In this document: piece by piece, positions 25,473 to 33,627 of the stretch
How positions within the stretch are numbered: the stretch's first letter is position 1
Layout: the number at the start of each line of letters is the position of its first letter
Assembly (NCBI GenBank): GCA_020431995.1
Contig: JAGQHE010000021.1
Coordinates: 14,702-58,752 of the forward strand
DNA from: Candidatus Nitrosopumilus sp.
Lineage (GTDB): Archaea > Thermoproteota > Nitrososphaeria > Nitrososphaerales > Nitrosopumilaceae
DNA length: 44,051 bases
Direction of reading: 5' to 3'
The notes under the pieces: generated by a model
Databases searched by the model: none
What the model was told of the DNA's origin: nothing
What the model saw: only the letters and a program-made list of their open reading frames with translations
Made by a program: the position numbers and the translations under genes

Positions 25473-26063
25473 ATGTGGAATTACAAAACTCCTGGAATTC
25501 CAGATGAACTTTTCGAACGAACGGAAAAGGTTCCAATAACAAAAGAAGAAATAAGGACTATTCAAATCAGCAAAGCAAGATTAAGGCCAGGGCAAACAGT
25601 TTATGATATTGGTTGCGGTAGTGGATCTATCTCTATCGAAGCTGCACTTCAGATTGAATCATCAGGTAAAGTATTGGCCATTGATCATGATCAAAATGCT
25701 GTAGAGTTGACTAAGAAAAACGTGGAAAAATTTGGCATATCAAACATCTCTGTAATTTACGGTAATGCTAAAGAAAAGATTCTTGAACTTGAAGAGGCTG
25801 ATGTGATATTCATTGGAGGTACTGGTGGCGATACAAAAGAAATAGTTGAGCTTTCCGAGAACAAATTAAGATCAGGGGGCAGAATTGTGATCGGCATAAT
25901 ATTAGTTGAGACATTTTATTCAGTGTTACAAGTTCTTAAGAGATTGCATTTCGAATCTGTTGACATTACGCAGATAACAGTATCAAAAAGCAGGAAAACA
26001 ACCGCAGGGACTATGATGCTAGCAAGAAATCCAGTAACAATAATTTCCGCTACCAAGATATAA
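25473..26063 (+). CDS. cbiT: Cobalt-precorrin-6B C15-methyltransferase (decarboxylating)
   Basis: CbiT methylates C15 and decarboxylates the ring C acetate of cobalt-precorrin-6B or -7. The opening WNYKTPGIPDELFER plus VPITKEEIRTIQISKARL is typical of CbiT. The SAM-binding motif I is VYDIGCGSGSISIEAAL (about residues 44-60), followed by AIDHDQNAVELTKKN and IFIGGTGG. It has 196 residues. The methylating half CbiE is not fused to it, and CbiE does not appear in the window. It heads the second cobalamin run cbiT-cbiL-cbiF. Confidence 0.93.
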   Translation: MWNYKTPGIPDELFERTEKVPITKEEIRTIQISKARLRPGQTVYDIGCGSGSISIEAALQIESSGKVLAIDHDQNAVELTKKNVEKFGISNISVIYGNAKEKILELEEADVIFIGGTGGDTKEIVELSENKLRSGGRIVIGIILVETFYSVLQVLKRLHFESVDITQITVSKSRKTTAGTMMLARNPVTIISATKI

Positions 26064-26099
26064 TCTAGATTTTTAATTGGGAGGGAATCCATACTTTTC

Positions 26100-26822
26100 A
26101 TGCCTGGATTGATTGGGATAGGAGTGGGTCCTGGAGACGTAGATCTGCTAACTGTTAAGGCTGTAAAAGCAATTCAGAATGCAGACATCATCATGTGTCC
26201 TGCCTCCAATGAAGATAGACCAAGTATTGCATTTAGTGTTGTTTCACCTATAATTGATAAATCAAAAAATCAAAAAATTGTAAAGCTGATCTTTCCAATG
26301 ACAAAAGACAAAGACGTTCTTGAAGATACGTGGAAAAAGAATGCAAAGATAATGGCTGAAACGGTTTTGACTGGGAAAAATGTTGTGTATCTTACAGTGG
26401 GTGATCCTTATTTGTACAGTACTTGGATCTATATGCACAAGGATCTAAAAGAGAATTATCCAGATATGGATATTAGTGTAATACCAGGAATTGTTTCCAT
26501 GTTTACGTTTGCGTCGAAGGTTGGTGTAAGTATTGCTGAAGGTGCAGAAAAAGTTGCCATCATTCCATCATGCTATGATCTATCCAGTGTTAAAGAAATT
26601 GCAAAGAATTCTGAATCCATGATATTTCTCAAGGATGGAAGATATTTTGACAAGGTAATTGAGGTTCTAAAAGAGTCAGGATTCCCAGATAACTCAATTT
26701 TTGCAATAGGCCAGGATCTTGGAACAGAAAATGAGATCATTCGGAAAATGACTTTGGGTGAAGTAAACGATGATACATTGACTACAAAATACTTCTCAAT
26801 TTTGGTGGTAAAACGTGTCTGA
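26100..26822 (+). CDS. cbiL: Cobalt-factor-2 / precorrin-2 C20-methyltransferase
   Basis: A tetrapyrrole methylase (class III, uses SAM) that methylates C20 early in corrin formation. The N-terminal motif LIGIGVGPGDVDLLTVKAVKAI is the family signature, followed by YPAS-like IMCPASNEDRPSIAF, the feature that points to CbiL/CobI. Further along are VYLTVGDPYLYSTW (the GDP motif) and VIPGIVSM. The length of 240 residues fits. The stop overlaps the GTG start of cbiF by eight bases. Confidence 0.94.
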   Translation: MPGLIGIGVGPGDVDLLTVKAVKAIQNADIIMCPASNEDRPSIAFSVVSPIIDKSKNQKIVKLIFPMTKDKDVLEDTWKKNAKIMAETVLTGKNVVYLTVGDPYLYSTWIYMHKDLKENYPDMDISVIPGIVSMFTFASKVGVSIAEGAEKVAIIPSCYDLSSVKEIAKNSESMIFLKDGRYFDKVIEVLKESGFPDNSIFAIGQDLGTENEIIRKMTLGEVNDDTLTTKYFSILVVKRV

Positions 26823-27573
26823 GGTGTTTTTTGTTGGATGCGGTCCAGGCGATCCTGAACTAATTACAGTCAAGGCTAAGAAATTAATTCAAAAGGCTGA
26901 TGTTGTAGTTTACTCAGGTTCTTTAATTCCTGAACCGATTTTGAAGCTTTGCAAAAAAGGAAAATTACATGATGCTGCAAAACTGGTCAGAGAGGAAATT
27001 TTTGATTTGTTGTACCAAAACGCAAAAAAAGACAAACTTGTAGTCAGGCTACATGACGGAGATCCTTCAATTTATGGTGCAATCAAGGAACAGATTGATA
27101 ATTTAGAAAAAAAAGGAATCAGATCTGTTGTTGTTCCTGGAATAACTGCATTTTTGGCTTCAGCCGCGGCGCTTGGAACTCAGTTAACATTGCCAGGCGT
27201 TACTCAGACAATCATTGTTACAAGAGCAGAATCCAGAACAAAGGTTCCTAAACGTGAAAAAATATCAGAGCTTGCAAAGCATAAAGCTACATTGATCTTT
27301 TATCTCAGTGTTCATTTGATATCAAATCTAGTAAAAGAAGCGATTGCTGGTGGGTATAAAAAAACAACTCCCGTTGCTGTTGTGTATCATGCAAGCTGGA
27401 AAGATCAAAAGATCATCAGGGGAACACTTGAGGACATAGTAAAAAAAGTAAAAGATGAACAAATTATCAGGACTGCAATTGTGATTATTAGTGATGTGAT
27501 CGATCCTGAGACATACGAGTATTCCAGATTATATGATAAGAAATTCAGTCACGGTTACAGAAAAGCTAAATAG
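26815..27573 (+). CDS. cbiF: Cobalt-precorrin-4 C11-methyltransferase
   Basis: A second tetrapyrrole methylase, which methylates C11. Motifs: FVGCGPGDPELITVKAKKLI, then VVVYSGSLIPEPIL (the SGSLI stretch marks CbiF/CobM), VRLHDGDPSIYGAI and VVVPGITAFLASAAALG. The GTG start lies inside the end of cbiL, so translation is coupled. It has 252 residues, and its 3' end overlaps the convergent racemase-family gene by eight bases. Together with cbiT and cbiL this makes a three-gene unit 18 kb from the cbiD block. Confidence 0.95.
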   Translation: MSEVFFVGCGPGDPELITVKAKKLIQKADVVVYSGSLIPEPILKLCKKGKLHDAAKLVREEIFDLLYQNAKKDKLVVRLHDGDPSIYGAIKEQIDNLEKKGIRSVVVPGITAFLASAAALGTQLTLPGVTQTIIVTRAESRTKVPKREKISELAKHKATLIFYLSVHLISNLVKEAIAGGYKKTTPVAVVYHASWKDQKIIRGTLEDIVKKVKDEQIIRTAIVIISDVIDPETYEYSRLYDKKFSHGYRKAK

Positions 27574-28330
27574 ATAAAAAACTAATCTTATTTTTTATTC
27601 CTATCTTATTTAATTTATTCTGAAATTTTTTGGTATCACCTGAGACAAAAATCTTTAATGAGTTTATTTTCGATTGTTTGTTCTTGACTTTTAGAAAAAT
27701 TTTGTTTGCAATTATATTTCCAGGATCTATAAATTTGATTTTCGGGTATTCTTTTTCCAGTAATAGTCTTAAAAATGGTAAATGTGTGCTAGAAAGCGTC
27801 ACTGTGTCTATTGGATGTGAAGATAAAATTTGATCAAGTATTTTTTTAATGATTTTTTTACAGTAATTTTTGTTTGTGAGAAATTTTCCAGATTCAACAA
27901 GATCTACAAGTTCTGATGCATTTATCATAAAAAATTTAAAAGATTCTAAAGGATCATTTTTTTTGATGTACTCATTCAAGTTCTTACTCTTTATTGCATT
28001 TTCAGTTGCCAGTATGGCAATATGCTTTGACTTTGACGTTTTTTTTGCATAAGATAATGGTGGCTTTACATCAATTATTTTTCTTGATGATAAATCAAAC
28101 ATAAGACTAGGCGTGTTTGATGCGACAACTATGATGTCTGGTGAGAATTGTTCTTGTAATAATTTGATAGATTTTGTGATGATTTTATGTAATTGAGTCC
28201 GCGATTTCTTTCCATATGGATAATTCTGTTGGTCTGCAAAATAGATGATTTCCGACTTGAATAAATCCTGCATTGCCAAGATTATAGATAATGAGCCTAA
28301 TCCTGAATCAAATACAACAATCTTTGCCAC
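27566..28330 (-). CDS. Asp/Glu racemase-family protein lacking both catalytic Cys
   Basis: A 254-residue homologue of glutamate racemase (MurI). The fold-defining segments are all there: IVVFDSGLGSLSI (MurI: IGVFDSGVGGLTV) with Asp8-Ser9, YFADQQNYPYG, VVASNTPSLMF and TLSSTHLPFL. The two catalytic residues, Cys in the usual CNT and GCTH motifs, are Ser71 (TCA codon) and Ser181 (AGC codon) here. The genomic codons confirm both. Archaea of this group make no peptidoglycan, so D-glutamate for a cell wall is not expected. It could use serines, bind rather than racemise, or act on another substrate. The start is GTG. Confidence 0.85.
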   Translation of the reverse strand: MAKIVVFDSGLGSLSIILAMQDLFKSEIIYFADQQNYPYGKKSRTQLHKIITKSIKLLQEQFSPDIIVVASNTPSLMFDLSSRKIIDVKPPLSYAKKTSKSKHIAILATENAIKSKNLNEYIKKNDPLESFKFFMINASELVDLVESGKFLTNKNYCKKIIKKILDQILSSHPIDTVTLSSTHLPFLRLLLEKEYPKIKFIDPGNIIANKIFLKVKNKQSKINSLKIFVSGDTKKFQNKLNKIGIKNKISFLSI

Positions 28331-28389
28331 AGTCGAACTGTGAGAGCCATGAATAAGAGTTTGTTAGCTAAATTAACCTCAAAGTCGAT

Positions 28390-28398
28390 CTAAATACA
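28390..28398 (+). promoter_or_regulatory. Candidate TATA box for the CdvB-family gene
   Basis: CTAAATACA lies 38 bases upstream of the ATG at 28436, so transcription starting about 25 bases downstream would leave a short leader. The spacer (28331-28435) lies between two divergent genes and contains no other obvious element. Assigned by spacing and base content only. Confidence 0.35.
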
Positions 28399-28435
28399 CA
28401 CCGTCCATTAAGACCAAATTTCTAGACTTGCCATC

Positions 28436-29083
28436 ATGCCAAACTTCAACAAGACTTGGGCTCATCAAGAGACTCAAGGCGTAACTGGCAAACTCCGTGA
28501 AGCAGTAAAGCCTCAAGGCGCATTAAAACCACGAATCCAAACTGCAGTCAACAAACTACAAGTCCAAATCTCAAAAATGGACTCTATGTTGGGTAAACTG
28601 CATGAAAGAGACGCGCAACTCTTTAAGAGAGTCGTGGCTGCAATGCAGCAACATGATACTAGCACAAGTAGAGTTTTGTCTAACGAATTAGCTGAAATTC
28701 GTAAAGTTACAAAGATGCTCGGCAATGCAAGAATGTCATTAGAGCAAGTCCAACTAAGACTGACAACTATTCATGATCTTGGTGATGCTATGGTAGCGAT
28801 TGGACCAGCGATGTCTACAATGAAGGGATTGAAGTCATCACTAGGAAGATTCATGCCAGAAGCAGATTCAGAATTGAATAGTATGACCCAGACGCTTAAT
28901 GGACTAATGATGGATTCTCTTGCAGGCGACTCATTTAGTATGGAGTCTGCTGCTTCAAGTGAAGAAACAGATAAGATTCTTCAAGAAGCATCTGCAGTAG
29001 CTGAGCAACAGATTGGAGATAGATTCCCATCTGTACCATCTTCAACTGGACTTTCGTCACAATCCTCTACTTCCTTTGAGTAG
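28436..29083 (+). CDS. ESCRT-III / CdvB-family cell division protein
   Basis: A Snf7/ESCRT-III family protein of 215 residues. Thaumarchaea and Sulfolobales use CdvB-type filaments to constrict the membrane at division. The core is a long basic helix hairpin (about residues 30-150), with repeated Lys, Arg, Gln and Met and a RVVAAMQQHDTSTSR segment, as in CdvB paralogs. The C-terminal 60 residues are acidic then Ser-rich and disordered, where a MIM-type motif for the CdvC ATPase would be expected. The gene stands alone between divergent and convergent neighbours. cdvA and cdvC are not adjacent, so it is probably one of several CdvB paralogs. Confidence 0.88.
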   Translation: MPNFNKTWAHQETQGVTGKLREAVKPQGALKPRIQTAVNKLQVQISKMDSMLGKLHERDAQLFKRVVAAMQQHDTSTSRVLSNELAEIRKVTKMLGNARMSLEQVQLRLTTIHDLGDAMVAIGPAMSTMKGLKSSLGRFMPEADSELNSMTQTLNGLMMDSLAGDSFSMESAASSEETDKILQEASAVAEQQIGDRFPSVPSSTGLSSQSSTSFE

Positions 29084-29292
29084 TCAGGAAAAGGCGAAGT
29101 TCATTCTTTTTGTTTTAATTTTTAAGAAATGATGAAATGAGTTAGTTTATGTTTCAGACTTTAATGTTCTATAGGATTTTCTTACATCATAACATGGAAT
29201 AATTCAGTTTTAGGCAGATTCAAGAAATTATCTAGGTCATGTATGCCATTAACTGTAATAATCCCACAAAAAATTTATTTATCGATAAAGCA

Positions 29293-30474
29293 TTAGTTCC
29301 AAAGTTTTTCTTTGAAAGTAAGCTTTTTGTTCAATACAAAGTTGCTAAATGCAGCAGATGTTATTGCTGAAATTAGTGCTAATGGATACGCAATATCATA
29401 AGAATCGACTAGCCAAAATACCATTCCAAGCTGGATTAATGCACCCAGTGAGCTAAACAAGCCAAATTTACCGTACTGAGACAAAATTTTCTTTCTTGAA
29501 AAGTCTCTGTCTTCAAAGGTCCAAACTTTGTTTAGGATGAAATTGGTAGATATAGACGCAAGTATTCCAAAGATATTTGCATGTAAATACCACAATTCAG
29601 ACAGTCCGGATGTCAAGAGCATTGTAACAATATAGTTGACAAGAAATCCTGATGCACCAACACTAAAAAATCTTCCAGCCTTTGAAAGAAAACGAACTGA
29701 ACCACGTTTTTCATTTGTTGTTTTAATTTTTTCATTTATGTATAGTTTCCATACAGATTTAAAATAATCAATTACGGTTCCAGTATCTAATTTGCTAGAT
29801 CCAAACTTTCTGTTTTCAAAGGTATAGGGAATTTCTTTAATGTTAATTCCTTTCGTTTTTACAAGTATTTCCAATAGAAATTTGTACCCAAGCGCATCAA
29901 AGTTTAATTCTTTAATGATATTTTTCTTAAATGCAAAGAATCCAGACATTGGATCTTTTGTTTTGACTCCTAATCCTTTCTTTGCGATGATTGTAGCAAT
30001 CTTGCTCATTAGTTTTCTTTTGGTTGTCCAACCTCTAATACTTCCCCCTGTAATGTATCTTGAGGCTACAACCAAATCACATTGATATTGTTTGAAGGCC
30101 TCAATCATTTTTGGAATAATTTGTGGAGGATGTGAGAAATCTGAATCCATCACTACAATTGTTTCGCCTTTAGCGTTTTGTATTCCATTTAAAATCGCAG
30201 ATGAGAGTCCATTTTTTGCTTTTCGATGAATCACGTCAACTGTGTTTTCTGCAATTTTTTTAATACTAGAAACATAGTCTTCGACAATTTTTCCAGTTCC
30301 ATCAGGTGAATTGTCATCAATTACAATCGTTTCAGTTAGGATTCCCTTTGGAATATTTTTATCAATTAGCTTTAGAATGTCAATTATATTTTTGGATTCA
30401 TTGTATGTAGGTAGAATAATTGAAACCTGAGGATTTTTTTGGATCAAGTCTGTTTCACATCTACCAAGAAACAA
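29293..30474 (-). CDS. GT2 glycosyltransferase with GtrA-like membrane domain
   Basis: A 393-residue two-domain enzyme like dolichol-phosphate mannosyl/glucosyl synthase. The N-terminal GT2 domain begins QVSIILPTYNESKNI, has DDNSPDGT, and the catalytic DSDFSHPPQ (DxD-like). The C-terminal 140 residues form a GtrA-like domain of four membrane spans, as in family members that help flip the polyprenyl-phosphate sugar. A plausible role is charging lipid carriers for N-glycosylation with AglB, also encoded in this window, but that link is inference. The start is TTG; no ATG lies near the family N-terminus. Confidence 0.9.
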   Translation of the reverse strand: MFLGRCETDLIQKNPQVSIILPTYNESKNIIDILKLIDKNIPKGILTETIVIDDNSPDGTGKIVEDYVSSIKKIAENTVDVIHRKAKNGLSSAILNGIQNAKGETIVVMDSDFSHPPQIIPKMIEAFKQYQCDLVVASRYITGGSIRGWTTKRKLMSKIATIIAKKGLGVKTKDPMSGFFAFKKNIIKELNFDALGYKFLLEILVKTKGINIKEIPYTFENRKFGSSKLDTGTVIDYFKSVWKLYINEKIKTTNEKRGSVRFLSKAGRFFSVGASGFLVNYIVTMLLTSGLSELWYLHANIFGILASISTNFILNKVWTFEDRDFSRKKILSQYGKFGLFSSLGALIQLGMVFWLVDSYDIAYPLALISAITSAAFSNFVLNKKLTFKEKLWN

Positions 30475-30664
30475 ATGAATATTAATTTATAACAAATTTC
30501 ATGCCTAGACAACCCAGTCGTAAGATATGAGAAAAGCGTTTAGTGTAGTCGAGAACAAGATTTAACATATTTGTATGACATGCTGAAACTACTAGGATCT
30601 TCTGTAAAATGAGCAATTGGTGCAGAATGAGCAGGTATTTTCAAAATAATTGCAACTAGCATTG

Positions 30665-31324
30665 TTAATTTTTTAAATATTTTTTTGACTTGTAATACTC
30701 ACAATTTTTTTTAATTTTACAGACTTCGCACATTGGGGATACAGGTTTGCATATATTTTGTCCATACATTACAAATGTATCATTAATTTCAATCCAATAT
30801 TTCTTTTGGATTTTTTTCATCAGCTCCTGTTCCGTTTCCTCAGGGGTTTTAGTTTGAACTAGTCCTAATCTATTGGAGATCCTGTGAACATGAATATCAA
30901 CTGGAATTGCAGGTTTTTCAAAAGCATAAACCAGTACACAGTTGGCAGTCTTTCTACCTACACCTGGTAATTTAACTAGAGTTTCCAAGTCATCAGGTAC
31001 GATTCCATAATACTGGGAATCAATAATCTTTGCTACCTCAATAATTCTTTTAGATTTTACGTGGTAGAAACCTATTGATTTTATAATTTTTTCAACATCT
31101 TTTACTTTAGCATTTGCCAAAGATTTCACGTTCTTATATTTTGAGAATAAAATTTTGCATACTTTGGTAGTGCTTTCATCCTTTGTTCGTGCTGACAAAA
31201 TAGTTCCAATAAGAATACTGAACGGGCCTCCGGTTTCTACCTCATGTAGTTCTCGTAATGCAGTCATTCTTGGTGGTTTTACAGAGTTCATAGTGTCTAT
31301 CATTCCACAAAGAATTTTTTTCAT
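30665..31324 (-). CDS. nth: Endonuclease III, DNA glycosylase/AP lyase
   Basis: Removes oxidised pyrimidines in base-excision repair. The helix-hairpin-helix LPGVGRKTANCVL carries the catalytic Lys, the acidic Asp sits in VDIHVHRISNRLG, and the 4Fe-4S cluster motif is a perfect C-x6-C-x2-C-x5-C in CKPVSPMCEVCKIKKNC at the end. A TTG start at 31348 would add eight residues; the ATG at 31324, giving 219 residues, is preferred. It is divergent from the phosphomevalonate dehydratase genes, with a 54-base shared promoter region. Confidence 0.95.
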   Translation of the reverse strand: MKKILCGMIDTMNSVKPPRMTALRELHEVETGGPFSILIGTILSARTKDESTTKVCKILFSKYKNVKSLANAKVKDVEKIIKSIGFYHVKSKRIIEVAKIIDSQYYGIVPDDLETLVKLPGVGRKTANCVLVYAFEKPAIPVDIHVHRISNRLGLVQTKTPEETEQELMKKIQKKYWIEINDTFVMYGQNICKPVSPMCEVCKIKKNCEYYKSKKYLKN

Positions 31325-31378
31325 GTTAATATGACATACTGCGTACAAGTATTATATCTGTAATAGTTAAGAATTTCA

Positions 31379-32533
31379 TTGGAGTTAACAAGAGAAGAGG
31401 AATCAGCACTAAAAGGCGAGCAGGGGGAGATCATGCAGATGGCATACAGAATCTTAGTTGCTACAGGTGAAGCAACAGATGCAGAAAAACTTATTCCAAT
31501 AGAATGGGCCCACTTATCAGGCGTTAATTATAACACAATCGGTGATGCGGGTGAAGAGTTTCTATCAGGAATCAGCAGGGATGCCAAGGTCAAGGTAAAA
31601 ACAACCTTGAATCCAATGGGATTCGATATTGACAATGTGTCAGATTATAATCTAGACGCAAATTTTATTTCAAAACAACTTTCAATAAGAAACTCTTATG
31701 AGAAAATTGGGGTCACTCCATCGTTTTCATGTATTCCTTATGAGATTTTTGATATACCAAAGGACGGCACACAAGTCGCATTTGCAGAAAGCAACGCTGC
31801 AATTCATGCAAATTCATATGACAATCTCAAAACAAACAAGGAAAGTGCGTTTAGCGCTCTTGCAAGTGCATTGACTGGTAAAAGCCCATATTCTTCTTTA
31901 CGAAAAGACGATTCATCAAATATCACAATTAGAATGAAAGTGGATAATCCAAACGAATTGACATATGGAATGCTAGGTTTCTTTGCAGGTAAAGTGGGGG
32001 ATATTTCTGTAAACATATCGGGATTAAAGAAGATGGATAATCGTCAATGCAAGGCTATGTGTGGAGGAATGGGAACTTCTGGAACTTGTGCTAAATTTCT
32101 TTTTGGGGAAGGAGGACCTGATTCCGAAAAAGTTGATTTTGATGAAAAGGAGATGCAAAATGTCTACGGCGAACTAAACACGGCCGAAAAAGGCGACATT
32201 ATTACTCTTGGAAGCCCTCAACTTGGATTAGATGAGATTTCAGATCTTACTTCAAAACTCAAAGGACGTTCATTCAAAAAAAGATGCATGATCTTTACTC
32301 CTAGAACGGTTAAAGATCAAGCAAAAAAAATTGGATATGTGAATGAGCTTGAGCGTGCCGGATGTGAAATTCTTTCAGACTGTTGCACGTGTTTAACACC
32401 GCTAATCAACAAGAATGATGTAGACTCGGTTACAACAAACAGTATCAAGGGTGCGTTTTACTTGAAAAACTCTAACGGCGTTGATGTAAATTTAAAATCG
32501 TTATCACAGATAATCGAAGATGAAACAAGATGA
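31379..32533 (+). CDS. Phosphomevalonate dehydratase large subunit (aconitase X type)
   Basis: The aconitase X catalytic subunit (DUF521 family). In archaea this family was shown to be the large subunit of mevalonate 5-phosphate dehydratase, which makes trans-anhydromevalonate 5-phosphate in the archaeal mevalonate pathway for lipids. The sequence has 384 residues. It starts LTREEESALKGEQGEIMQMA, with Fe-S cysteines possible in CKAMCGGMG and the late CEILSDCCTCLTP. The start is TTG. Its stop overlaps the ATG of the small subunit (ATGA). A related family member, cis-hydroxyproline dehydratase, is a less likely alternative in this lineage. Confidence 0.9.
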   Translation: MELTREEESALKGEQGEIMQMAYRILVATGEATDAEKLIPIEWAHLSGVNYNTIGDAGEEFLSGISRDAKVKVKTTLNPMGFDIDNVSDYNLDANFISKQLSIRNSYEKIGVTPSFSCIPYEIFDIPKDGTQVAFAESNAAIHANSYDNLKTNKESAFSALASALTGKSPYSSLRKDDSSNITIRMKVDNPNELTYGMLGFFAGKVGDISVNISGLKKMDNRQCKAMCGGMGTSGTCAKFLFGEGGPDSEKVDFDEKEMQNVYGELNTAEKGDIITLGSPQLGLDEISDLTSKLKGRSFKKRCMIFTPRTVKDQAKKIGYVNELERAGCEILSDCCTCLTPLINKNDVDSVTTNSIKGAFYLKNSNGVDVNLKSLSQIIEDETR

Positions 32534-32922
32534 GAAAAATTCTTGTTAAAGGCACAGCTAAAGGAACTGTGTTAAAAACAGAGATGCCAATTAATTTTTT
32601 GGGCACTGTCGATAAAAAAACCGGAATTGTCAGTGATAAGAATCATGATTTGTTTGGAAAATCAATCAAAGACTCAATACTAGTGTTCCCTTCCGGCGTA
32701 GGCAGCAGTGTTGGAGCATATACCATTTACTCAATCAAATCAAACAATGCCGCACCGTTGGCAATGATCTGCAGAAAAGCTGATCTTACTGTGGCTACTG
32801 GTTGTGCATTGGCCAACATTCCTCTGGCAATAGTTTCTGAAAAGGAATTTTTATCTTTCCAAAACGGACAAAGGATTTCTGTAGATACCGAATCCGAAGA
32901 CATGATTTCAATTATAGGTTAA
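32530..32922 (+). CDS. Phosphomevalonate dehydratase small subunit (DUF126)
   Basis: The small swivelling subunit of the aconitase X complex (DUF126 family). It begins ILVKGTAKGTVLKTEMPINF and has the conserved LVFPSGVGSSVGAYTIY and CRKADLTVATGCALANIPL segments. It has 130 residues, the usual size. The four-base ATGA overlap with the large subunit shows translational coupling, which supports a stoichiometric complex. Confidence 0.93.
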   Translation: MRKILVKGTAKGTVLKTEMPINFLGTVDKKTGIVSDKNHDLFGKSIKDSILVFPSGVGSSVGAYTIYSIKSNNAAPLAMICRKADLTVATGCALANIPLAIVSEKEFLSFQNGQRISVDTESEDMISIIG

Positions 32923-32928
32923 ATTAGA

Positions 32929-33597
32929 TCAGGATCGCTTCTTAGTTAGAAACAACACTCCAACTATAATTCCAACTCCCGCAGCTACGTAAAATGGGAA
33001 TAATGCAAACGCATTCTTTGCAGGATCACCAGACAGTATTTCAATAGTCATGCTTCCAGAACTTACTGCAGGCGGATCAGCAGAGTCCTCCATCCCATAT
33101 ACAGAGTATGAATCAATTGCAAATTCGCCAATATCCAGATTTGTAACTACAATTCTGGCCCCGTTATTTACTGTAAGCCCTGCTCTCTCAGTAAATGATA
33201 TGATGGATTTTGCCTGTGGATACCAACCCCTGTCCAAGTCTTTGTGGACTACAACATATCCTTCTTTTGGAGTTTTGACTGCAACCCAAAACTTGTGGTC
33301 AGGCTGTGAGCCCATTCCAACTTCAACAAATTCATCATGTGTGGCTTTATCATACAGTCTCAGAACAGCATTTCCATTTGGATTTGCATAGAGCAGATTG
33401 TTGTCAATGGTGACTTGCCAGCTAATTGCATGAACATCATCAAGCATTACAATTGGCGAATCTCTTAAAAGTCTGTTAAACTCGTCTGAGGGGATTTCTA
33501 TTGTATCAATTATTAGCGACGGGTTAGTAAGTTCTTGGGCAAAGGCAGGAGATATGAAAAATCCTGCTAGTAAAAATAGTAAGAACAGACACTTCAC
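32929..33597 (-). CDS. Secreted, C-terminally anchored protein of unknown function
   Basis: A 222-residue protein with a clear N-terminal signal peptide (CLFLLFLLAGFFISPAFAQEL, cleavage near AFA-Q) and a single C-terminal membrane span (FYVAAGVGIIVGVLFLTKK) followed by a short basic tail. The part in between is beta-rich and probably extracellular. I do not recognise the domain. The C-terminus looks like a simple anchor and lacks a clear sorting motif. The start is GTG. It converges with the dehydratase operon (six-base gap) and lies upstream of sat on the same strand order, but is probably independent. Confidence 0.75.
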   Translation of the reverse strand: MKCLFLLFLLAGFFISPAFAQELTNPSLIIDTIEIPSDEFNRLLRDSPIVMLDDVHAISWQVTIDNNLLYANPNGNAVLRLYDKATHDEFVEVGMGSQPDHKFWVAVKTPKEGYVVVHKDLDRGWYPQAKSIISFTERAGLTVNNGARIVVTNLDIGEFAIDSYSVYGMEDSADPPAVSSGSMTIEILSGDPAKNAFALFPFYVAAGVGIIVGVLFLTKKRS

Positions 33598-33627
33598 GAG
33601 CTAGGACAAATCTGATTGAATAAAAAT

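Noticed and set aside
29093-29292. The gap after the CdvB-family gene, with an AATGATGAAATGA stretch near 29127-29139
   Set aside because: Resembles a box C, but no box D or stem accompanies it; I see only an AT-rich convergent spacer.
30540-30662. A 40-residue open frame on the minus strand, just after the nth stop
   Set aside because: No motif or recognisable composition, and no evidence beyond an open frame in a 190-base gap; conservation would be needed to support it.
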